From Clostridia bacterium (GTDB lineage Bacteria; Bacillota; Clostridia; UBA1212), in NCBI GenBank assembly GCA_017444825.1, contig JAFSVU010000054.1, positions 30,756 through 94,755 of the forward strand: a stretch of 64,000 bases of DNA, written 5' to 3'. Every line of letters starts with the position of its first letter. The first letter of the stretch is position 1. A program made the translations under genes and the position numbers. Shown piece by piece: positions 45,709 through 55,612 of the stretch. The notes below the pieces were generated by a model. That model did no database searches, was not told the DNA's origin, and saw nothing but the letters and a program-made list of their open reading frames with translations.

Positions 45709-47188
45709 ATATGAAATCCTCCGATTTTTCCGGCATCATTTCCGGTTTCACTTTATCCTTGAATCTGATCTCCTTCTCGAACAGTCCGCGGAGCGGGGCC
45801 GGGATCGCTATGCCCGTCTTCTCTGAGAGCAGGGCGGAGATGCAGTCCTCACCTGTTCCTTCGGGAATCTCATTGGCGAATAGACTCTCGGCGACACAGG
45901 CGTTGAATTTGAAGGGGCTTGCCGTGGACACACATACCGTGTGGCGGGCCTTGTCCGAACACTTGCCGTAAACGCTGACGCCAACGGCGGTGTGGGGATC
46001 TATCAGATAATTGTACTTATTATATATACGGCCGATCTCTTCCGAGACCTCAGCCCGGACCGAGCATCCCGCAGCGAAATCCTTTTGAATGAACTTCAGA
46101 GCTTCGGAGGGCACCCGGTACACGCCAAACCTTGACAGCCTGTCCATGAGTCCTCTCACGGCGGAGCAGTCCTTTCCGAGGGCGTCGTAAAGAAGCCTTT
46201 CGAGATTTGACGAAACCAATATGTCCATCGCCGGTGAGGTGGTGGTCACAAAGTCACGGTTTTTGTCGTAAACGCCGGTGTTCAGAAAATCCGCCACCAC
46301 GTTGTTTTCATTGCTGGCGCAGATGATCTTTCCAACGGGGAGGCCGGCTTTCTTTGCGTAGTAGCATGCAAGTATGTCGCCGAAGTTTCCTGTGGGGACG
46401 CAGAAGTCGATGATGTCGCCGAATTTCACTGTACCTCTCGAAACCAATACCGCGTAGCTGAAGAAATAGTAAACGATCTGGGGAAGGAGCCTTCCGAAGT
46501 TGATGGAATTGGCGCTTGAGAGCATCTTACCGTCGCGGAGAAGCTTTTCCTCGAATGCCTTGTCAGAGAATATTTTCTTAACGCCTGTCTGGCAGTTGTC
46601 GAAGTTGCCCTCGATGGCCACCACGTTAACGTTGTTTCCGGCCTGGGTCACCATTTGAAGCTTCTGGGTCTCGCTGACACCTTCAGAAGGGTAGAAGACC
46701 ATGATCTTTACGCCCGGAACATCCTTGAAGCCTTCAAGGGCAGCCTTGCCGGTGTCTCCTGAGGTGGCGGTGAGGATCGTGATCTCTTTTGACTCCCCAC
46801 GTTTTTCCACCGCTTTTTTCATGTAGCGGGGCAGGATCTGGAGCGCCATGTCTTTAAATGCGCAGGTGGGTCCGTGCCAGAGCTCCAGAACGGAAAGGTC
46901 CTTGTCGAGAGTGGTGACTGCTGCCGGGCCTCCGGGAAATTTGGCGTCGGTGTAGGCGCCATCTACGCACTCGTTTATCTCGCCTTCGGTGAAATCATCC
47001 GCGTAACGCGACATGACCAATGCGGCAATGCTCTTGTAATCCATGCCGCACATATCTTTTATCTCGGCGGGCGTGAACAGGACTTCTTCCTCGGGAACGA
47101 ACAATCCGCCGTCGGAAGCGAGGCCTTTTATGACAGCTTCGGAAAATGAAGTTCCGGCGTCTGCGCCCCTTGTGCTTCTGTAAGTCAT
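45698..47188 (-). CDS. thrC: Threonine synthase
   Basis: 496 residues, the long enterobacterial/fungal type. The N-terminus (MTYRSTRGADAGTSFSEAV, LASDGGLFVPEE) and the PLP lysine in CAFKDMALQ near 110 are typical; TATSGDTGKAAL near 140 and CVPTGNFGDILA near 250 bind the cofactor and phosphate. It converts phosphohomoserine to threonine. GGAGG precedes the ATG, and a consensus promoter lies about 53 bases upstream. No thrB (homoserine kinase) is in the operon. Confidence 0.96.
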   Translation of the reverse strand: MTYRSTRGADAGTSFSEAVIKGLASDGGLFVPEEEVLFTPAEIKDMCGMDYKSIAALVMSRYADDFTEGEINECVDGAYTDAKFPGGPAAVTTLDKDLSVLELWHGPTCAFKDMALQILPRYMKKAVEKRGESKEITILTATSGDTGKAALEGFKDVPGVKIMVFYPSEGVSETQKLQMVTQAGNNVNVVAIEGNFDNCQTGVKKIFSDKAFEEKLLRDGKMLSSANSINFGRLLPQIVYYFFSYAVLVSRGTVKFGDIIDFCVPTGNFGDILACYYAKKAGLPVGKIICASNENNVVADFLNTGVYDKNRDFVTTTSPAMDILVSSNLERLLYDALGKDCSAVRGLMDRLSRFGVYRVPSEALKFIQKDFAAGCSVRAEVSEEIGRIYNKYNYLIDPHTAVGVSVYGKCSDKARHTVCVSTASPFKFNACVAESLFANEIPEGTGEDCISALLSEKTGIAIPAPLRGLFEKEIRFKDKVKPEMMPEKSEDFIYDR

Positions 47189-47240
47189 TTTGAATACCTC
47201 CGGCCGCCGTGTTTACTTAAAAAACAGCGGCTAAATTCTA

Positions 47241-47269
47241 ATTATAGAATTGGCGTTCGGATGTGTCAA
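47241..47269 (-). promoter_or_regulatory. Perfect consensus sigma-A promoter of thrC-hom
   Basis: TTGACA, 17 bases, TATAAT on the minus strand, fully matching consensus. The leader is only about 45 bases, too short for a T-box or attenuator. Confidence 0.85.
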
Positions 47270-47302
47270 GAAAATTATTTGTTATTTAAGGAATCAAAAA
47301 AG

Positions 47303-47336
47303 TAAAAAAACGGCCCCGAAAAGGGGATAAAACCGT
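47303..47336 (-). terminator. Minus-strand hairpin with T-run between the thrC and rpoB promoters
   Basis: CCCC (47314-47317) pairs with GGGG (47323-47326), flanked by ACGG/CCGT. Read on the minus strand it is followed by TTTTTTT, the form of an intrinsic terminator. It lies upstream of the thrC promoter and could stop transcripts leaving the rpoB promoter region leftward. Confidence 0.5.
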
Positions 47337-47376
47337 GAAACATTGAAAAAAAGTGCACTTTCCTTAAAAAAATCTG

Positions 47377-47405
47377 TTGACAGAAATATGTCAATATTGT
47401 AAAAT
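47377..47405 (+). promoter_or_regulatory. Sigma-A promoter of rpoBC
   Basis: TTGACA, 17 bases, TAAAAT. The spacer contains TGTCAA (47389-47394), so the -35 and this word form an inverted repeat with a six-base centre. The leader to rpoB is about 160 bases and holds a small CCGTC-TCC-GACGG hairpin near 47502. The interval 47189-47573 contains this promoter, the thrC promoter and the hairpin above, and no gene. Confidence 0.85.
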
Positions 47406-47573
47406 GCTAACTTGCAGTGTTTCATTATGGGACAGTGTCGCATTCAAAGATATACTACCAAAAAACCGGGTGGTTGTCTACTGAAATTTTTATAAAAATC
47501 CGTCTCCGACGGGTGCCAATAAATCTAATACTTTCTTTTTTCGTTGAGAAAAGCTTTGAGGTGATTATAGAAA

Positions 47574-50500
47574 ATGGTTAACGTACATGAAGTCTCACAC
47601 GGTAAGAGTAAACGGTACAGCTATTCGAGAAACGAAGAAGTTTTCGAGATGCCGAATCTCATTGCCATTCAAAAGGAATCCTATGAGCATTTTTGCAAAG
47701 TAGGCCTCAAGGAAGCGTTTCGTGATATTTCTCCTATTACCGACAGTACAGGTAAGTTACAGCTGGAATTTGGCGAATATACTATCGATTCGAAGACCAA
47801 TTACACTATCGAACAGTGCAAAGAGCGTGACGCCACGTATTCTTCACCGCTTAAGGTCATTGTGCGCTTTATCAACAGGAACAATGACGTTCAGCTTGAA
47901 GAGCCCATCTTCCTTGGCGACTTCCCGAAGATGACTGATAACGGTACCTTCGTGCTCAACGGTGCGGAGCGTGTTATCGTCAGCCAGCTGGTGAGGTCTC
48001 CCGGCGTGTACTTTGAGAAGAACGTTGATAAGGCCAAGAACCGTGAAACCATCAATATGACCATTATACCTAACCGCGGCGCATGGATCGAGTGCGAGAT
48101 CGACCATACGAACGTGGTACAGGTCAGGATCGACAGAAACCGCAAGGTGTGCATGACCACATTCCTGCGTGCTCTCGGTTTCAGCAGCGACGAGGACATT
48201 GAGGATCTTCTCGCTCCGAAGCGTCACCCCATGGCCACTCCCGAGGCACTTGCAGAGTACAATCTCGAACTGGACCAGAAGGTAAAGAGTACCATCGAGA
48301 AAGAGACTCCCGCAAGGACAGAGGAAGAGAAGCTCATGAGAGCAGGCGACAGAGCTCTCCTTGAGATCCACAGAAAGCTCAAACCCGGCGAGCCCGCCAC
48401 AGTGGAATCCGCCAGGATGCACCTCTACGGACTTCTTTTCGAGCCCAGAAGGTATGATCTGGCAAAGGTCGGCCGCTATAAGATAAACAAGAAGCTTGCA
48501 CTCTCCGCGAGGATCGCAGGCTACGAGACACTGTTCGACATCGTTAACGAAGAGACAGGCGAGGTTCTGGCAAAGGCAGGCACTCTTCTCACCGAAGACC
48601 TTGCAAGAGAGATCCAGGACGCAGGCATCAACGACGTCGTGATCAAGGTTCCGAAGAAGAACCCCGTTCGCGTCATCGGTAACAACACCGTTGATATGAG
48701 AGGCTTTGTTGATTTCGATCCCGCCGAGATCGGCATCGAGGACAGAGTCAACTACACAGCTCTCACCGAGATACTGGACGCCTACAGAAACGAGCCCGTC
48801 GAGGAGCAGAAGAAGAGATTCCAGGAAGGCATCCACGAGCTTCTTCCGAAGACCGTTACTATTAATGACATTATAGCTTCTTTAAACTATATACTTAATA
48901 TCGGCGAAGGCATCGGTTCCTTCGACGACATCGACCACCTCGGAAACAGAAGGATCCGTTCGGTGGGCGAGCTTCTCCAGAACCAGTTTCGCATCGGTCT
49001 TGCAAGACTCGAGCAGGGCGCAAGAGACCGTATGTCTTCCATGGAAGTCAGCACGATCACTCCTGCGGCTCTCGTGAACACAAGACCCATCAATGCTGCT
49101 ATCAAAGAGTTCTTCGGATCCTCTCAGCTGTCCCAGTTCATGGATCAGACGAACCCGCTGGCAGAACTCGCTAACAAGAGACGTCTCTCGGCCCTCGGCC
49201 CCGGCGGTCTCAACAGAGACAGAGCCACGTTCCAGGTCCGCGACGTTCACTATACACACTACGGACGCATGTGCCCCATTGAGACTCCCGAAGGTCCTAA
49301 CATCGGTCTTATCGGTTCTCTCAGTACGTATGCGCGTGTCAACGGCTACGGCTTCATCGAGGCTCCCTACCGCCGCTATGACAAGTCGAGAAACGTTGTA
49401 ACGAAGGACATCGACTACCTCATGGCTGACGAAGAGGACAGATACATCGTCGCTCAGGCTAACGAGCCCCTCGACGAGGAGGGCCATTTCATCAATTCGA
49501 AGGTCGTCTGCCGCTACAGAGACGAATTCATCCAGGTGGAGCCTGAAAAAGTTGACTACATGGACGTTTCGCCTAAGCAGGTGGTCTCCGTCGGCGCAGC
49601 TATGATCCCGTTCCTCGAGAACGACGACGCATCCCGTGCACTGATGGGATGTAACATGCAGCGTCAGGCCGTTCCGCTCATCAGATCCGAAGCGCCTATC
49701 GTGGCCACAGGTATCGAGTACAAGGCCGCCGTTGATTCCGGCTCCGTGGTGCTCGCAAGAAAGTCCGGTGTCGTAAAGACCGTCTCCGCAAAAGAGATCA
49801 TTATCGACAATGACGACGGAACCGAAGACACATATCACCTCCTGAAGTTCATGCGCTCCAACCAGGATACGTGCATCAACCAGAAGCCCATCGTTAAGAA
49901 GGGTGAGCGCGTGTTCGAAAGACAGGTCATCGCAGACGGTCCTTCCACAGATAAGGGTGAGATCGCGCTTGGCAGAAACATGCTGATCGCCTTCATGACC
50001 TGGGAGGGCTTCAACTACGAGGACGCCGTACTTATCAGCGAAAAAGTAGTTAAAGAAGATATCTACACATCCATCCACATCAAGGTGTATGAGTGTGAAG
50101 CAAGAGAAACAAAGCTCGGTCCCGAGGAGATCACAAACGACATGCCTCAGATCGGTGATGACCAGAAAAAGTACCTGGATTCCGAAGGTATCATCATGGC
50201 CGGCGCCGAGGTCAAGGCCGGCGACATCCTCGTCGGAAAAGTCACACCGAAGGGCGACAAAGAGAACGACAACTACCAGGAACTTCTCAACGCCTTCATG
50301 GGACCCATGGCCAACGACACAAAGAACACGCCTCTCAGAGTTCCTCACGGCGAGGGCGGATTTGTCGTAAAAGTAGAACAATACAACCGCGAGAATTCGG
50401 ATGAACTGGCCAATGGCGTTCTCCGCAAGGTCTGCGTATACGTTGCCCAGAAGAGAAAGCTCTCCGTCGGTGACAAGATGGCCGGCCGCCACGGAAACAA

Positions 50501-51362
50501 AGGTGTTGTCTCCAGGATCCTTCCCGAAGAGGATATGCCTTACATGCCCGACGGCACGCCCGTTGAGATCGTTCTCAACCCCCTCGGCGTTCCTTCCCGT
50601 ATGAATATCGGTCAGGTGCTTGAGGTACACCTTGGCTTTGCCGCCAAGTCCCTCGGCTGGAAGATCGAGACACCTGTTTTCGACGGTGCATCGGAGAAAG
50701 ACATAGTTGAGACTCTCCGCGAAGCGGGACTCCCCGAAGACGGAAAGATCCAGCTTTACGACGGAAGAACAGGTGAGCCTTTCGACAACAAGGTCACAGT
50801 CGGTATCATGTATTACCTCAAGCTGCACCACCTCGTTGACGATAAGATCCATGCCCGTTCCATCGGACCGTACTCCCTCGTTACACAGCAGCCTCTCGGA
50901 GGAAAAGCTCAGTTCGGCGGACAGAGATTCGGTGAAATGGAAGTCTGGGCTCTCGAAGCTTATGGCGCTGCCCACACTCTGCAGGAGATCCTCACCATTA
51001 AGAGTGACGACGTCTACGGCAGAAATCAGGCTTACAAGGCCATCAAAGACGGCGCATCCCTGCCGGTTCCCGCAATTCCGGAGTCCTTTATGGTTCTCAT
51101 CAAAGAGCTCCAGGGTCTGGCTCTCAGCGTAAAGATGTACACTACGGACGGCACACCTATCAACCTCAAAGAAGCTGAGGAAGAGTACGTGAAGAATCCG
51201 AGCCTGTTCAGGGGCAGACGCGCCGACAGGAGCAGAAAGGCCGCCAAGGCTGAAGACGCTCCGGCAGAGCAGAAAGAACAGGAAGAGCAGCCCGTGGCGC
51301 AGCCGGATGACATTGGTTTCGAGGATGTTCTCGATGACGATTCAGATGATTCTGAGGTTTGA
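47574..51362 (+). CDS. rpoB: RNA polymerase subunit beta
   Basis: 1262 residues. GAGGTGA lies nine bases before the ATG. All conserved regions are present: [19 protein letters not shown] at the N-terminus; the rifampicin region [22 protein letters not shown] near 510-535; [15 protein letters not shown] near 562; [19 protein letters not shown] near 800; [14 protein letters not shown] near 965; and the C-terminal [25 protein letters not shown]. The last 50 residues form a charged, mostly acidic tail ([18 protein letters not shown] ... [10 protein letters not shown]) beyond the core. It is transcribed with rpoC. Confidence 0.99.
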   Translation: MVNVHEVSHGKSKRYSYSRNEEVFEMPNLIAIQKESYEHFCKVGLKEAFRDISPITDSTGKLQLEFGEYTIDSKTNYTIEQCKERDATYSSPLKVIVRFINRNNDVQLEEPIFLGDFPKMTDNGTFVLNGAERVIVSQLVRSPGVYFEKNVDKAKNRETINMTIIPNRGAWIECEIDHTNVVQVRIDRNRKVCMTTFLRALGFSSDEDIEDLLAPKRHPMATPEALAEYNLELDQKVKSTIEKETPARTEEEKLMRAGDRALLEIHRKLKPGEPATVESARMHLYGLLFEPRRYDLAKVGRYKINKKLALSARIAGYETLFDIVNEETGEVLAKAGTLLTEDLAREIQDAGINDVVIKVPKKNPVRVIGNNTVDMRGFVDFDPAEIGIEDRVNYTALTEILDAYRNEPVEEQKKRFQEGIHELLPKTVTINDIIASLNYILNIGEGIGSFDDIDHLGNRRIRSVGELLQNQFRIGLARLEQGARDRMSSMEVSTITPAALVNTRPINAAIKEFFGSSQLSQFMDQTNPLAELANKRRLSALGPGGLNRDRATFQVRDVHYTHYGRMCPIETPEGPNIGLIGSLSTYARVNGYGFIEAPYRRYDKSRNVVTKDIDYLMADEEDRYIVAQANEPLDEEGHFINSKVVCRYRDEFIQVEPEKVDYMDVSPKQVVSVGAAMIPFLENDDASRALMGCNMQRQAVPLIRSEAPIVATGIEYKAAVDSGSVVLARKSGVVKTVSAKEIIIDNDDGTEDTYHLLKFMRSNQDTCINQKPIVKKGERVFERQVIADGPSTDKGEIALGRNMLIAFMTWEGFNYEDAVLISEKVVKEDIYTSIHIKVYECEARETKLGPEEITNDMPQIGDDQKKYLDSEGIIMAGAEVKAGDILVGKVTPKGDKENDNYQELLNAFMGPMANDTKNTPLRVPHGEGGFVVKVEQYNRENSDELANGVLRKVCVYVAQKRKLSVGDKMAGRHGNKGVVSRILPEEDMPYMPDGTPVEIVLNPLGVPSRMNIGQVLEVHLGFAAKSLGWKIETPVFDGASEKDIVETLREAGLPEDGKIQLYDGRTGEPFDNKVTVGIMYYLKLHHLVDDKIHARSIGPYSLVTQQPLGGKAQFGGQRFGEMEVWALEAYGAAHTLQEILTIKSDDVYGRNQAYKAIKDGASLPVPAIPESFMVLIKELQGLALSVKMYTTDGTPINLKEAEEEYVKNPSLFRGRRADRSRKAAKAEDAPAEQKEQEEQPVAQPDDIGFEDVLDDDSDDSEV

Positions 51363-51379
51363 GTAAAGGAGGAAAAAAG

Positions 51380-54300
51380 ATGGCTACAGATTTCAGCTAC
51401 GATTTAGGTAACGTCGGCTCCTTCCAGGTTGGCCTTGCGTCCCCGGACGAGATCAGAAAATGGGCGCGCGGCGAGGTCACAAAGCCCGAGACTATCAACT
51501 ATAAAACACATAAACCCGAACCCGACGGTCTTTTCTGCGAAAAGATCTTTGGGCCCAAAAAGGACAATGAATGCCGTTGCGGCAAATACAAGAAGGGCAA
51601 GCACATCGGACAGACATGCAGCACCTGCGGTGTAGAGGTCACCACTTCCAAAGTAAGACGTATCCGTATGGGATATATCGACCTTGAAACTCCGATCGCT
51701 CACTTCTGGTACTACAAAGGCATCCCCAGCCGTATGAGCACTGTTCTTGAAATCCCCCAGAAGGACCTTGAGAAGATCCTTTCCTATGCTCTCTACATAG
51801 TGACGGAGGACCAGACTCTGAACGTCAAAGACGAGACGGGCAAGCCCATCGAGCTCAAAAAATACGAGACCATCAGGACTGAGGACTACATTGAACTTTA
51901 CCGCAGGAACGGAAGCCAGAAGATCAAGGTCGGTATGGGCGGCGAGACTATCCGCAACATGCTTAAGGAACTTGACCTCGACGAGCTCTCCGCATCCCTG
52001 AGAAAAGAGATCAACGAGATAAGCAAGGACGCCGACTCCGGAAATCTCTCCAATACAGCTCAGCAGAGGATACTCAAGCTTTCAAAGCGTCTTGATACCA
52101 TCGAGATGTTCAGAAAGTCCGGAACTTCCCCGGCAAACATGATGCTGGAAGCTCTCCCGGTAATTCCTCCGGATCTTCGTCCTCTTCTCCAGCTGGAGGG
52201 CGGCCGTTTCGGTACATCCGACCTCACAGAGTTCTACCGTAAGATCATTTACAGGAACAACACTCTGAAGAAGCAGATGCAGTGCGGCGCACCTACCATC
52301 ATCATCAACCAGCAGAAGAGAATGCTCCAGACTGCCGTTGACGCTCTCTTTGAGAACAGCAAGAGAGCAAAACCCTTCACGGGCAGCGGAAACAGAGCAC
52401 TCAAGTCTCTCTCCGATATGCTCCGCGGTAAGCAGGGCCGCTTCCGTCAGAACCTTCTCGGTAAGCGTGTGGACTACTCCGGCAGAAGCGTTATCGTCGT
52501 AGGACCTGAGCTCAACATCCACGAGTGCGGCGTGCCTAAGGACATGGCTCTTGAACTCTTCAAGCCCTTTGTAATCCGCAAGCTTGTAAAAGACTACGGA
52601 AACAATGCGGTCGGAAACGCCCAGCCTTTCACAATGACCACAGCTGAAAAGGTGGTTGAAAAAGGCGAGGATCCGAGAGTCTGGAAAGCCCTCAACGAAG
52701 TAATCAAAGGCCACCCGGTGCTTCTCAACCGTGCGCCTACGCTCCACCGTCTCGGTATCCAGGCATTCGAGCCCGTACTTGTAGAGGGTAAAGCTCTTAA
52801 ACTCCATCCGTTGGTTTGTACAGCTTTCAACGCTGACTTCGACGGCGACCAGATGGCTATCCACATCCCGCTTTCTGTCGAGGCCCAGACCGAGGCAAGG
52901 TTCCTGATGCTTTCCATCAATAACCTGCTGGCTCCGAAGGACGGAAAACCGATCACCGTTCCTACACAGGATATGGTACTCGGAAGCTACTACCTCACGT
53001 TCACCACAGGTGAGAGCTACGACAACGCTCCCGTTTACAAGGACGAGGATGAGGCGAGAAAGGCATACGATCTCGGTATCATCAAGCTCCACACCCCGAT
53101 CATAGTCAGGAGAAAAGCTGTCTGGGAAGGCAAAGAGATCACAGGCAGGATCCAGACCACCATCGGTAAGATCATATTCAACCAGGCCATTCCTCAGGAT
53201 ATAGGCATGGTGGACAGATCGAAGAAGGAAAACATCTTCAAGCTTGAGGTAGACGAGCTCGTTAAGAAGGGCACCCTCACGACTATCATTGACAAGTGCA
53301 TCAAGACCCACGGTCTCACCAAGTCCGCCAAGGTCATCGATAAGATAAAGGCTCAGGGCTACCAGTTCTCCACCAAGGGAGCTCTCACGGTCAGCGTTGC
53401 CGATATCACAGTGCCGGGCGTCAAAGAGAAGATGATCAAGGACGCTGAGGAAAGAGTCGAGGGACTCCGCCAGTTCTACATTGACGGCGAGATCGACGAG
53501 GAAGAGCGTTACAAGAAGACCATTGAGGTCTGGAATACCACCACAGAGGAACTGACCAAAGAGCTCCAGAAGAACATGAGCCGGACCAACCCGATCTACA
53601 TGATGTCTGACTCCGGAGCGAGAGGCAGTATGAACCAGATCAAGCAGCTGGCCGGTATGAGAGGTCTTATGTCCGATACTTCGGGCCGTACCATCGAGAT
53701 CCCGATCAAGGCCAACTTCCGTGAAGGTCTTGACGTTATCGAGTTCTTTATTTCGAGCCACGGTACCAGAAAGACTCTCTCCGACACTGCTCTCAGAACG
53801 GCTGACTCCGGTTACCTCACAAGGCGTCTCGTTTACGCCGCTCAGGACGTGGTCATCAGAGAATATGACTGCGGCACCCACAGGGGCATCGAGTACAGCG
53901 AAGTACGCGAAGGCAGCAAGGTGGTCGTTCCGCTGGCAGACCGTATCAGAGGAAGATACGTATCCGACGATATCGTGGATCCCGCTACGGGCGAAGTGCT
54001 TGTTACGAGAGATGAGCTCATTGACGATGATATCATCAATAAGATAATCAACGCAGGCATCACCTCCGTGAAGGTAAGATCGGTCATCGAGTGCGAGTGC
54101 GGCTACGGCGTTTGCGCAAAGTGCTACGGATCAAACCTGGCGACCAACAACATCTGCAACCTCGGCGAAGTCGTCGGTATCATTGCGGCGCAGTCCATTG
54201 GCGAGCCCGGTACACAGCTCACCATGAGAACGTTCCACACCGGCGGTATCGCTACAGCCGACAACATCACCCAGGGTCTCCCGAGAGTCGAAGAGCTTTT

Positions 54301-55423
54301 CGAGGCGAGAAAACCGAAGCAGGTCGCTGTTATGTCCGAGGTGGACGGAACACTTTCCATCAAGAATCGCGACAAATCCGGCGAGGTCGAGGTCACTGTC
54401 ACATCCGACAACGGAGACAAGTGGTCCCACGTTTGCCAGCAGCACGTTCTTGAGAGAATGAAGGACTCCAAGGGCGCTTACATCCAGCCTGTCACCCCCA
54501 TCGGCACAGGTATGCATATCAGGAAGGGCGAAAACGTCACTCAGGGCGCCAAGGATCCCCACGACGTCATGCGTATCCTCGGTATCTCTGCGGTGGAGAA
54601 CTACATCATCGAAGAGGTACAGAAGGTTTACAACAGCCAGGGCGTTAAGATCAACGACCGCCACCTGGAGATCATAGTCCGCCAGATGCTTCGCAAGGTC
54701 AAGATCACTGACGCAGGCGACACCGAGCTCATTGCAGGCAACACCATCGACAATGCGGCCTTCCTCGACATCAACGCGAAAGCGGAGAAAGAGGGCAAGA
54801 ACCCCGCAAAGGGCGAGAGACTGCTCCTCGGTATAACCAAAGCCGTTATCGCATCCGACTCGTTCCTGTCCGCAGCCTCCTTCCAGGAGACCACAAAGGT
54901 CCTCACGGAAGCCGCCATCAAGGGCAAGATCGATCCGCTCCACGGCCTCAAGGAAAACATCCTCATCGGAAAGCTTATTCCTGCAGGTACGGGCATGTCC
55001 ATCTACAATGACATTACCGTTGAAGGTGAAGTGCCTGAGTGCGTGACGGAGATCCGCAAGGCTCAGGAACTCATCAACAGGCAGAATGAGGAAAAGCGCC
55101 AGGAAGAGATGAAGAGCGCAAGAAGGCTTGAGAAGAACGGCGCAAGAGGCGAGCTGCTGAGCGATGCAGAGAGCCCCGAACTCGGCGATGACGGAGAGCC
55201 CATGCTCGGCTACTACGACAACGCTTACGACGACGAGATGCTCGAGGCCGAGGGCTTCAGCAAGACCGACGAAGAGGGCAACTTCATTGACGACGAGGAG
55301 CTTATGGGTCTCTCCGACACCATGGGCGACGATCTCGACAATTCCGACCTCTACGGCGACATCACCGAAGACGGTGAGGACGATCCTTACGGAGACAATC
55401 TCTACGACGGTGAAGACGACTGA
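51380..55423 (+). CDS. rpoC: RNA polymerase subunit beta'
   Basis: 1347 residues from the ATG at 51380, six bases after AAAGGAGG; an in-frame TTG at 51359 overlapping the rpoB stop is not needed. The N-terminal zinc site is CRCGKYKKGKHIGQTCSTCG near 60-80. The catalytic triad is NADFDGDQMAIH near 485. The second zinc site is CECGYGVCAKCYG near 905, followed by the trigger loop region (GIIAAQSIGEPGTQLTMRTFH). The final 75 residues are strongly acidic (ALYDNAYDDEML-like, DLDNSDLYGD, DDPYGD), beyond the usual end of beta'. A terminator hairpin follows 29 bases after the stop. Confidence 0.99.
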   Translation: MATDFSYDLGNVGSFQVGLASPDEIRKWARGEVTKPETINYKTHKPEPDGLFCEKIFGPKKDNECRCGKYKKGKHIGQTCSTCGVEVTTSKVRRIRMGYIDLETPIAHFWYYKGIPSRMSTVLEIPQKDLEKILSYALYIVTEDQTLNVKDETGKPIELKKYETIRTEDYIELYRRNGSQKIKVGMGGETIRNMLKELDLDELSASLRKEINEISKDADSGNLSNTAQQRILKLSKRLDTIEMFRKSGTSPANMMLEALPVIPPDLRPLLQLEGGRFGTSDLTEFYRKIIYRNNTLKKQMQCGAPTIIINQQKRMLQTAVDALFENSKRAKPFTGSGNRALKSLSDMLRGKQGRFRQNLLGKRVDYSGRSVIVVGPELNIHECGVPKDMALELFKPFVIRKLVKDYGNNAVGNAQPFTMTTAEKVVEKGEDPRVWKALNEVIKGHPVLLNRAPTLHRLGIQAFEPVLVEGKALKLHPLVCTAFNADFDGDQMAIHIPLSVEAQTEARFLMLSINNLLAPKDGKPITVPTQDMVLGSYYLTFTTGESYDNAPVYKDEDEARKAYDLGIIKLHTPIIVRRKAVWEGKEITGRIQTTIGKIIFNQAIPQDIGMVDRSKKENIFKLEVDELVKKGTLTTIIDKCIKTHGLTKSAKVIDKIKAQGYQFSTKGALTVSVADITVPGVKEKMIKDAEERVEGLRQFYIDGEIDEEERYKKTIEVWNTTTEELTKELQKNMSRTNPIYMMSDSGARGSMNQIKQLAGMRGLMSDTSGRTIEIPIKANFREGLDVIEFFISSHGTRKTLSDTALRTADSGYLTRRLVYAAQDVVIREYDCGTHRGIEYSEVREGSKVVVPLADRIRGRYVSDDIVDPATGEVLVTRDELIDDDIINKIINAGITSVKVRSVIECECGYGVCAKCYGSNLATNNICNLGEVVGIIAAQSIGEPGTQLTMRTFHTGGIATADNITQGLPRVEELFEARKPKQVAVMSEVDGTLSIKNRDKSGEVEVTVTSDNGDKWSHVCQQHVLERMKDSKGAYIQPVTPIGTGMHIRKGENVTQGAKDPHDVMRILGISAVENYIIEEVQKVYNSQGVKINDRHLEIIVRQMLRKVKITDAGDTELIAGNTIDNAAFLDINAKAEKEGKNPAKGERLLLGITKAVIASDSFLSAASFQETTKVLTEAAIKGKIDPLHGLKENILIGKLIPAGTGMSIYNDITVEGEVPECVTEIRKAQELINRQNEEKRQEEMKSARRLEKNGARGELLSDAESPELGDDGEPMLGYYDNAYDDEMLEAEGFSKTDEEGNFIDDEELMGLSDTMGDDLDNSDLYGDITEDGEDDPYGDNLYDGEDD

Positions 55424-55451
55424 CAATCGATCTTTTGAAATAGTTTAACAA

Positions 55452-55497
55452 GGCCCGCACCTTGGGAAGCGATTCCCGGGGCGCGGGTCTTTCTTTA
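55452..55497 (+). terminator. Strong intrinsic terminator after rpoC
   Basis: GGCCCGC pairs with GCGGGTC, then CC/GG pairs, then GGGAA with TTCCC around the tetraloop GCGA, followed by TCTTTCTTT. It separates rpoBC from the FRG-ABC operon. Confidence 0.85.
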
Positions 55498-55535
55498 CGC
55501 AGGGCTGCCCACTGCTGCAGGGCGGTACAGGGACA

Positions 55536-55573
55536 AAGTGCGGATTGAAAATCCGGGCACTTAACTATATAAT
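55536..55573 (+). promoter_or_regulatory. Sigma-A promoter of the FRG-ABC operon with overlapping inverted repeat
   Basis: TTGAAA at 55545-55550, 17 bases, TATAAT at 55568-55573. The -35 lies at the tip of an inverted repeat: AAGTGC-GGATT, loop GAA, AATCC-GG-GCACTT (55536-55562). A further AAGTGC follows at 55575. A dimeric regulator could bind there and block polymerase. The leader is about 33 bases. Confidence 0.7.
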
Positions 55574-55612
55574 TAAAGTGCTCAGTTTTGATCCGGAAAG
55601 GAGCTAAAAGTC

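Noticed and set aside
48882..50975. Long open frame antisense to rpoB (about 700 codons)
   Set aside because: It mirrors the codon bias of rpoB, has no ribosome binding site and gives no recognisable protein.
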